A DNA stretch of 64,000 nucleotides from Jaltomata sinuosa (Eukaryota > Streptophyta > Magnoliopsida > Solanales > Solanaceae), in assembly GCA_003996215.1 (NCBI GenBank), contig QJPP01003513.1, positions 62,001 through 126,000 on the forward strand, read 5' to 3'. The notes beneath the pieces are model-generated. The model worked only from the letters and a program-made list of their open reading frames with translations. It made no database searches and had not been told where the DNA came from. The translations under genes were made by a program, and so were the position numbers. Below, piece after piece: positions 57,901-64,000 of the stretch (position 1 is its first letter; every line of letters begins with the position of its first letter).

Positions 57901-58130
57901 AAATTAAGAATATAATCTAAAAAAAGAATTTTTCGCTATCAATTTTTCATATATCAATTTTCACTATCAATTTATCAAAATCCTAGTTTAGAATTCAACA
58001 ACATATACACCCTAGTCTAGAATTCAACAACAACAATAACAACGTACCCTAGTCTAGGATACACTATCAATTTTCAAAAATAAAAATACCCAAATTAAAT
58101 TATATCCTTCAAATAAACAAAATAACTAAC

Positions 58131-58275
58131 CTCAAAATTGGAGGAGGTTGGAGGGAGGAGGCTGACGGTGGAGGGAGTGGCTGAGCAGTGGTGGAGGAGA
58201 GGAGGAGAGGAGGAGAGAAAAAGAGAAAGAGAGAAAGAGAGAAATGAGGGAAAGAGACCCGATGGGGTCTCTGTA
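58131..58275 (-). promoter_or_regulatory. Putative 5' leader exon and promoter of the TNPA-like gene
   Basis: On the - strand a TATA-like TTATACAGAG (about 58281-58272) is followed by a CT-rich tract (58255-58185) and a non-coding exon ending CAATTTTGAG at 58131, with donor GTTAGT at 58130. The matching acceptor is TGCATACAG at 51942, directly before ATG 51941. No ATG-led frame of note lies in the exon. Confidence 0.55.
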
Positions 58276-58284
58276 TAATTAAAG

Positions 58285-58675
58285 AAGTGACGGACAACAT
58301 CGCTTCTGTCCGTCGCTTTTTTAAATGAGTTGACCGAGCATTGACTGAAAAGCAATGGACAAAAATGACGTGTCCGTCGCTTTTCTATTTTTTTTAATAT
58401 AAATTAAATTTTAAAGAAAGTGACGGACAACGTCGCTTTCTTTAAAATTATTTTTTAATTTCTTTTAATAATTCCGACGTTGTCCGTCGCTTATAATAAA
58501 AAATAAAAAATATTTATTTATAAATAATTTTGGCGCAAAAATCTGCTAAAAAAAGTGACGGACGTAGAGACGCTGTCCGTCGCTTTTGTACAAAAATAAT
58601 TATAAATTAAAAAAAATAGAAAAGTGACGGACAACATCGCTTTTTAGGAGCGTCGATGTCCGTCGTTTTTATATC
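58285..58675. repeat. CACTA right subterminal repeats
   Basis: About ten copies of AAAGTGACGGACA or GTCCGTCGCTTTT, frequently as inverted pairs around TTGTC or ACAACGTCGC. It mirrors 49694-50095. Confidence 0.85.
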
Positions 58676-58877
58676 CATCCCTTTTTGAGCCTGTTTTTAA
58701 TAGTGCATGATCTTGAATATAGATTTAGAGATCATGGTGTCTTAATAAATTTCTCCTTTTTGATAAGGAAAAACTCATAGCAATTTCATATGTCTTCATA
58801 TGCACTCCTGTAGCAGATTCATTCTTCGTAACTTCTTCATGTGCATTTCCCCCTTAATCACAACTCTTGTGTTGACA

Positions 58878-58954
58878 ATCTCCCCCCTATGAATCAGCTC
58901 CTAGTTGGTCAACACTTATAACTTTATGTTGATCCCAACTAAAGCTCACTAAAC
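58878..58954 (-). other. Remnant of copia internal region with polypurine tract
   Basis: 77 bp. The - strand reads CATAGGGGGGAGAT against the LTR start at 58877. It is truncated by the LTR-like sequence that begins at 58955. Confidence 0.5.
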
Positions 58955-61319
58955 TGTCACGATTCAAAATTCGGGAAAGTGATGGCACCTATCTCACCCC
59001 AATGATAGATAAGCCAATCCAAATACATACAATAATACAATTTAAATATACAGAAGAAACAAATAAAAATAAGATAATTCTTAAATCAGTCTTTTTCATA
59101 CAATTTTTTTAGAAAATGCGAAATAATAACACAACTTCCCAAAATTTGAATGTCACGTACAAGCCTCTAACAAGTGCAACTCCAAACTCTATAATATCTA
59201 ACAGAAGGAAAAGACAGAAAATATAAAGATAGAGAGTTCAGGAGGTCTGCGGATTAGTCAAGCAGCTACTTCAGAATCACGAGAATCAAGGCTCTTACTC
59301 GACTACCAATCAATGGCCCAAATTATTGGGCTCAACACCTGCACAACAAGGTGCAAAAAAAAATAAGCATGAGTAAGAATTCACATGTATTCAACAACAT
59401 CGTCGATTGATCCAAATTTGAAGCAATGACGACGGTTAATCCTACACTACTGTGTTTCGATACTTAGCACATAAAGTTCTCATTTCAAATAAGATAGACC
59501 CAAACTATCAAATAATATCAAGAATAACAATCATACAAATGAGATCAGTACGGATAGCTCGAAATTATAATCAAACAGAATAAAAGTAGTCATTTTCACA
59601 ATCAACCAATCAAATTCTACACCAAAACAGTACAAGTCAAGTAGAAAATAATGGAGTGGATGCATATGCCTCCTACCTGACCAAAAACCTATATACAGCC
59701 ACTGCCTTGGCTAGCTGAAACCTATGAGGGACTTGTGAGGTTCATATAGCGACCCTGTTCCAGATAACCATTTTACCTGGAAATGTCCTGGGTGATCAAC
59801 ATCCTATACTGGATAACTATTTATCTGGAGATCCCCTGAATGAACTTTTACTGAGATTTATTCTTTTACTTCCTCAATACCCATCGTGTACCGGATAATC
59901 ATTTACCTGGAAATGTCTTGGGTGATCAACATCCTGTATCGGACAATTATTTTTCTAGAAATGCCCTGAATGATTTTATACCGGGATTTATCCTTTCATT
60001 TTCTCAATATCTATGTCCATGTGCATGAGATGCAATGCCAAAATATAAATAAGTCCTTTGCCAGATAAAATTCTCAGGACAGACAATCATAATCATCCCA
60101 AAATCATCAATAATATAATGAGGACAGTGATAAGCTCAAATAAGATATTCATATGTTAACTTTCAAATAGAACACGTATTCAGTGAGCAACACAAGCATT
60201 TCTACCAATGATATAATCATAAACAGGCTCACATAGGCATATAAGTCAATAAATAGAGATATAGTCTCAAATTCTCATCACATAACACTGGTACATATGC
60301 AATCATTCAAGAATCAATCCAAACAAGCCAATTCATTACTTTTAACCCTTCACAATATACTGGTAGCCACATATTTTCTCATCATCTCACCTATACGAGA
60401 CCCCCATTTTACCCATTATCCCCATACACAATCATTTAACACCTAAACACTTGGATTTTTAAAAAAAAAACTCTCTTTTCTTAAACGAAGCTCGGCGAGT
60501 TAAATAGCATCTTTACCCTTCCATAAAGCTTTTGAACAAGCCCAATCTGGTCAAATACATACTCTACATGAGCATACAAAAATATAGATCCATATTCCTA
60601 TACTTCTGTTTCGAATCCAAAATGTCAATTCAAAAGTCAACCCCAATCCCATAAGGGCAAAATTAATTTTTTTAAAAAAAATTATATTACCAACAATGTA
60701 AGGAACTCAAACATAAAATTTCGTAAATAATGGCGCTCAAATCGACCTTCAAAATGTCAAAATATGATTTCTTAACTTTAGACTCGTAATTCCCAAATTT
60801 AATGCTTAAATGTGCTTAAAAATGAAGAATTGATCGACATCTCAGTAAATTGATGCTAAAATTAGTTTTTTCATAACATAAGGACCTTAAGTTTAAAAAA
60901 TGAACGAAAATCCATCACAAATCTATCCTCAAACCAAAAACTTTCGATTTCTTATCTTTGGGATTCAAATCTCAACTTTGTGAATTAGAATCATGAAAAC
61001 GAAATGAATTTTCTTTAAAAATAAATAAAATGAGGGTCAAAACACATACCCAACACTTATACGAGAATAACTCATCAAAAATCAGAGCTTTTTAACTCTC
61101 AAAATATCAAAAATATAAAATAAATGCGATATGTGTTTTAAACTCAGCGATTTTCACTTCCACGATCAATTTTTTGCTTTGGAAGCTTAGCGTCGCAATA
61201 AGACTAGCGCACCTGAACTCATACCGCACCTATTGACCAAATTTCGCACCTGCGGGTCTGCTTTTGCAGATCTTTTTTCTCACTGATGACGCACTAACCA
61301 TCCAGGAGTAACAACGACT
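58955..61319 (-). repeat. Truncated gypsy-like LTR sequence
   Basis: It starts TGTCACGATTC, like the E3/E4/E6 family start, but the rest differs. No CGTTACA-type right end is present before the Helitron chain, so the right side is lost or unrecognised. The right part contains GCACCTGCGGGTCTGC and TTTTGCAGATC words. Orientation is inferred from the shared TGTCACGA start. No coding region is visible in 2.4 kb. Confidence 0.5.
59752..60008. repeat. Tandem repeat, two units of about 130 bp
   Basis: CAGATAACCATTTTACCTGG and CGGATAATCATTTACCTGG start the two units. Both continue with GGGTGATCAACATCCT(A/G)TA and end CCTGAATGA. Each unit is itself an old duplication of a half of about 60 bp. Confidence 0.75.
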
Positions 61320-61339
61320 AATCTATATTGATCTATCTA

Positions 61340-62462
61340 TCTATACTATATTAAAAGTGTGAAGGGCCTTATAATGTGATTTAAACTTTTTGTCCTTCAT
61401 TAAAAGACTTCGTAATAGACAAAATTATCGTTTCACTATTTTTCTTATATTTGGTAATTTTAAAACAACTAAAAACTTAACTTATTAAGAAAAAAAAAAG
61501 GACAAAGAAAGAAGAAAAATAACCTAGACCACTCAGGCATTTTAGAAAAGGGAAGGGAACTTCTCACCCCGAGGGAAGGGGAGAAAATAACGTGTAAAAA
61601 AAAGCTTAAAAAATTATTATTATATAAAACAAAATTTTAATAGGATTGTTATTTGAGTACAAGGTCTACTAATTATTATAGGAAAATATTTAACACTTCT
61701 AAATTAATTAAAATTTTATCTTATATAAGGTAAGAATTTATATAATTCCATTTAAATAATATTGTGATCAAACTTTACCAAAAACATATGGCCTTTCTTC
61801 TACTTTTTCTTTTTATTTTAGTTTTGATTCAAGTCGTTTTCTTGCATTCATGATCATCATCTTTTCTCCTTTTCTTTATTACTTTAGTTAATAAATTTAA
61901 TGATAATATATGAATTATTCATAGTCAACTATATGAATTCTTCTTTTTTGATGATTTCTTGTGTTCCTTTTTCAGTTGCAAATTTTTTATCAAAAAATTG
62001 AACAAACAAGTATGTCGTCGTCGATTGAAGTAGCCGGAAAAATCAAAAGTATAACTCTTTTCTTTTTCAACTAATAAGGTACCCTTAGTAGTATTTTATT
62101 AAAAAAAACCTACAAATACACACAACATATGCCTTTTTAAGAGACTCGTGTTCTAAAATTTCTCCTGCCAGCTTCTTACCAGAACAAAGAAACGCTACCT
62201 CACATAAAAGGATGCGTTAAAAAAGCAAACGGCTAAACACAAACTTCAAGCTAGCTACTCATCTGCTTTCTACACTTTTTCTTTCTTGAAGTATATGTTA
62301 ATATTGGTTTAAAATTGATCATTCACTAAAACATGTACTTTATTCTTTCATAAGTATAATTTATTTACTCAAAAAAATATTTTAAAAATACTGAGATTAT
62401 TTTACAAAAATAATTAATATATGATTGAGTACATACGTGCAACACACGTATCAATTAACTAA
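61340..62462 (+). mobile_element. Helitron H1, non-autonomous, 1123 bp
   Basis: 5' end TCTATACTATATTAAAAG preceded by A. 3' end: hairpin TACGTG/CACGTA (62434-62450, loop CAACA), eight bases, then CTAA followed by T. No helicase or replication-protein coding is present. The first 100 bp closely match H2 and H3. Confidence 0.75.
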
Positions 62463-62486
62463 TCTATATCTATCTATCTATCTATA

Positions 62487-62720
62487 TCTATACTATATTA
62501 AAAGTGTGAAGCACCTTATAATGTGATTTGAACTTTTTACCCTTCATTAAAAGGGTTTGCTTTAGACAAAGTTGTCTTTTCACCATTTTTCTCAAAATAA
62601 ATTATAATTACACATAAACACTAATATATATTAAAATATTAATAATATTTATACTCTTAAAAGTTCCCGCAAAATCCCTAAAGTTCCAAAAAAAAAGTCG
62701 ACGGCCTTTTCTTAATTTTT

Positions 62721-62763
<43 letters not shown>

Positions 62764-62947
62764 TATTTTTTACCCTACTTTTTGTAGTAGTATGCACGTT
62801 TATATAAATAACATAATTTTTAAATATCTGGAATATTTTTAAAGAAAAAATTATATTAATGTTAATTGTTATTTTCACATAATTTATTTATTTTATATAA
62901 TTTTTTTTAATTTATTAACATGTGCAACGCACATACATTAAGACTAG
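62487..62947 (+). mobile_element. Helitron H2, non-autonomous, 461 bp
   Basis: 5' end TCTATACTATATTAAAAG preceded by A at 62486. 3' end: perfect hairpin ATGTGC/GCACAT (62920-62934, loop AAC), nine bases, CTAG, then T. It carries a (TA)n tract at 62725-62761. Confidence 0.77.
62725..62761. repeat. (TA)n microsatellite
   Basis: About 18 uninterrupted TA dinucleotides inside H2. Confidence 0.95.
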
Positions 62948-64000
62948 TACTATATTAAAAGTGCGACGGACTTTATAATGTGATTTGAACTTTTTGCCCT
63001 TCATTAAAAGTCTCCACAATAGACAAAACGGTCATTTACTATGTTCCTTAAATTATTATTTAAATATTTTTATAAATTATAAATAAAATATAGTCTTCCA
63101 CAAATATATACCAACGTGGTGTCTTTAATTTGATTTAGGGTTTTGAATAATTAGGTTTACAATTATTTTATACCATAAATATATTAATATTGTGTCTTTG
63201 ATTTAGGTTTAGAGTTGACTAATTAACTACCGTCAGCTACAAAGAAAAAATATTTAGGAATTAGGATTCATTAGTTACTATTACTTTAGCTTTATGTTTT
63301 TGCGTAATTATTATTTGGTTTTTTATTTTTTTTGCGTTCAAAATAAGCTTTGGGTATATCAAGGATAAGATGTTTGCTAAGAAGAAGAAAACGTAAGTTC
63401 TTAACTATGTAATTATTATTTATTTTTTTGTAACATGTTTAGTATTATTTTTTGTGTTGGATGGTATTAAGTTTTAATGCATGTCTGATACTCTGTTCAG
63501 CTTAATACAGGAGGTAGATGAAAGTTCGATCGCTCTTTGAGAAATTTTTGTATAAAATTAAGTTTAATCGTATTGTTCAAATATCTTGATTATGATATTA
63601 TTTTTTTGTAATTTCTATTTTGTTACTATCTGTTGTTTTTCTGTTTAATACAGGTGGTAGGTGAAGGTTCGATCGCTCTTTGAGAAATTTTTATATAAAG
63701 ATTAGGTTTAATCGTATTGTTCCAATATCTCGATCATCGTATTCATATTATTTTGTTGTAATTTCTGTTTTGTTTAGTGGTCATGCTTTTTTTCTTTATT
63801 TTTTTCCTTTTAATTATAAATTAAATAAATTTACAGTATATTAATTCTATTTGAGTGACCCAACATTTAATTATTTAGGTAAGTTTTTACTTTTTCATAT
63901 TTAATTCAATTCTTACGTTTTATCTTTCCTTTATATGTTTGACGTGTGAAAGTTGTTCAAAATTACTTGAATTGAGTTAATATTATATCGATTAACTTTA
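62948..64000 (+). mobile_element. Helitron H3, start only, runs past the window
   Basis: TACTATATTAAAAGTGCGAC, then TTATAATGTGATTTGAAC, is the same 5' region as in H1 and H2. H2 appears to have inserted inside its first few bases (TCTATA / TACTAT). No 3' hairpin with CTRR was found before 64000. Confidence 0.55.
63507..63792. repeat. Two direct repeats of 143 bp within H3
   Basis: Each has TTAATACAGG(A/T)GGTAG, then GTTCGATCGCTCTTTGAGAA, then GTTTAATCGTATTGTTC. AATACAG followed by GGAGG looks like a splice acceptor, and ATGTTTGCTAAGAAGAAG with AACGTAAGT (63370-63398) upstream like a donor, so a captured gene fragment is possible. No protein family is recognised. Confidence 0.7.

Larger units (their letters stand above)
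49661..58705 (-). mobile_element. CACTA (En/Spm-type) DNA transposon, 9045 bp including a nested solo LTR
   Basis: Ends are CACTACTAAAAAAAGGCT and (reversed right end) CACTATTAAAAACAGGCTC; terminal repeats match at about 27 of 30 positions. A 3-bp target duplication CAT flanks it (49658-49660, 58706-58708). Both ends carry dense AAAAGCGACGGAC subterminal repeats. Inside are a TNPA-like gene on the - strand and a tandem-repeat-filled leader intron. No TNPD-type transposase was found, so it is non-autonomous. Without the solo LTR and its duplication it would be about 5.6 kb. Confidence 0.92.
49081..58877 (-). repeat. Copia 3' LTR (749 bp net), split by a CACTA transposon
   Basis: The two halves are 49081-49660 and 58709-58877 (CAT is duplicated by the CACTA insertion). 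On the - strand the LTR starts TGTCAACACAAGAG and ends GATTGAACA. Just outside, on the right, the - strand reads ATAGGGGGGAGAT, a good polypurine tract, so this is a 3' LTR. The GTTTTGATGATTAACC segment near the CACTA site is familiar from copia LTRs. Only 77 bp of the internal region remain (58878-58954). Confidence 0.6.

Noticed and set aside
58095..58355. Ser/Leu/Pro-rich minus-strand open frames
   Set aside because: They come from the CT-rich untranslated leader of the TNPA-like gene and adjacent subterminal repeats.
1..64000. Endogenous pararetrovirus or other integrated virus
   Set aside because: All reverse transcriptase and integrase remnants fit copia, Athila or chromovirus order. 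No movement-protein or caulimovirid-type arrangement was seen.
1..64000. rRNA genes, bacterial-type operons or organelle insertions
   Set aside because: No rRNA-like sequence, no Shine-Dalgarno-led compact gene runs, and no recognisable plastid or mitochondrial genes were seen.

Overview
This is a gene-poor, heterochromatin-like stretch of a plant nuclear genome. The repeat families (large-LTR chromoviruses, an Athila element, GGCGTTTGGCC-type MITEs, CACTA and Helitron elements) resemble those of Solanaceae such as Capsicum, Solanum or Nicotiana; that assignment is inference. No intact host gene is visible. The only host-gene trace is one exon that looks like pectin acetylesterase (48729-48829). 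Almost everything is nested transposable elements, and every protein-coding region is broken by stops, frameshifts or deletions.

Left nest (470-22959): a decayed Ty1-copia element (E1) was entered at 2173-21304 by an Athila-type Ty3-gypsy element (E2, + strand; target duplication GGTCC, one copy mutated). E2 was in turn entered at 5800-15338 by a chromovirus (E3, - strand). E2 has lost everything between its primer-binding site and RNase H but keeps a long third ORF. A small hairpin motif is present three times around that ORF.

Middle nest (23098-about 47503): Helitron-like, tandemly repeated sequence holds a second chromovirus of the E3 family (E4, - strand, 24292-46739, perfect TACGT target duplication). 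E4 is split inside gag by a chromovirus of another family (E5, + strand, 30352-43318). E5 is not a simple insertion. Four LTR copies and three copies of a 181-bp piece of E4 gag lie in an order that requires tandem duplication and unequal LTR recombination.

Right nest (49081-58877): a 749-bp copia LTR (- strand) is split by a CACTA element (49661-58705, target duplication CAT). This has a broken four-exon TNPA-like gene on the - strand and a leader intron of about 6.2 kb filled with tandem repeats, into which a solo chromovirus LTR (E6, 52533-55963) inserted. A truncated gypsy-like LTR (58955-61319) and a head-to-tail chain of three related Helitrons (61340 to past the window end) follow.

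The signals that ordinary annotation does not explain are clusters of short palindromic words inside LTRs, two of them in unrelated families that share sequence. Others are a covarying hairpin in the Athila element, a 42-bp higher-order tandem array inside an LTR, and the rearranged E4/E5 junctions. LTR divergences could not be computed here, so insertion order rests on nesting alone.
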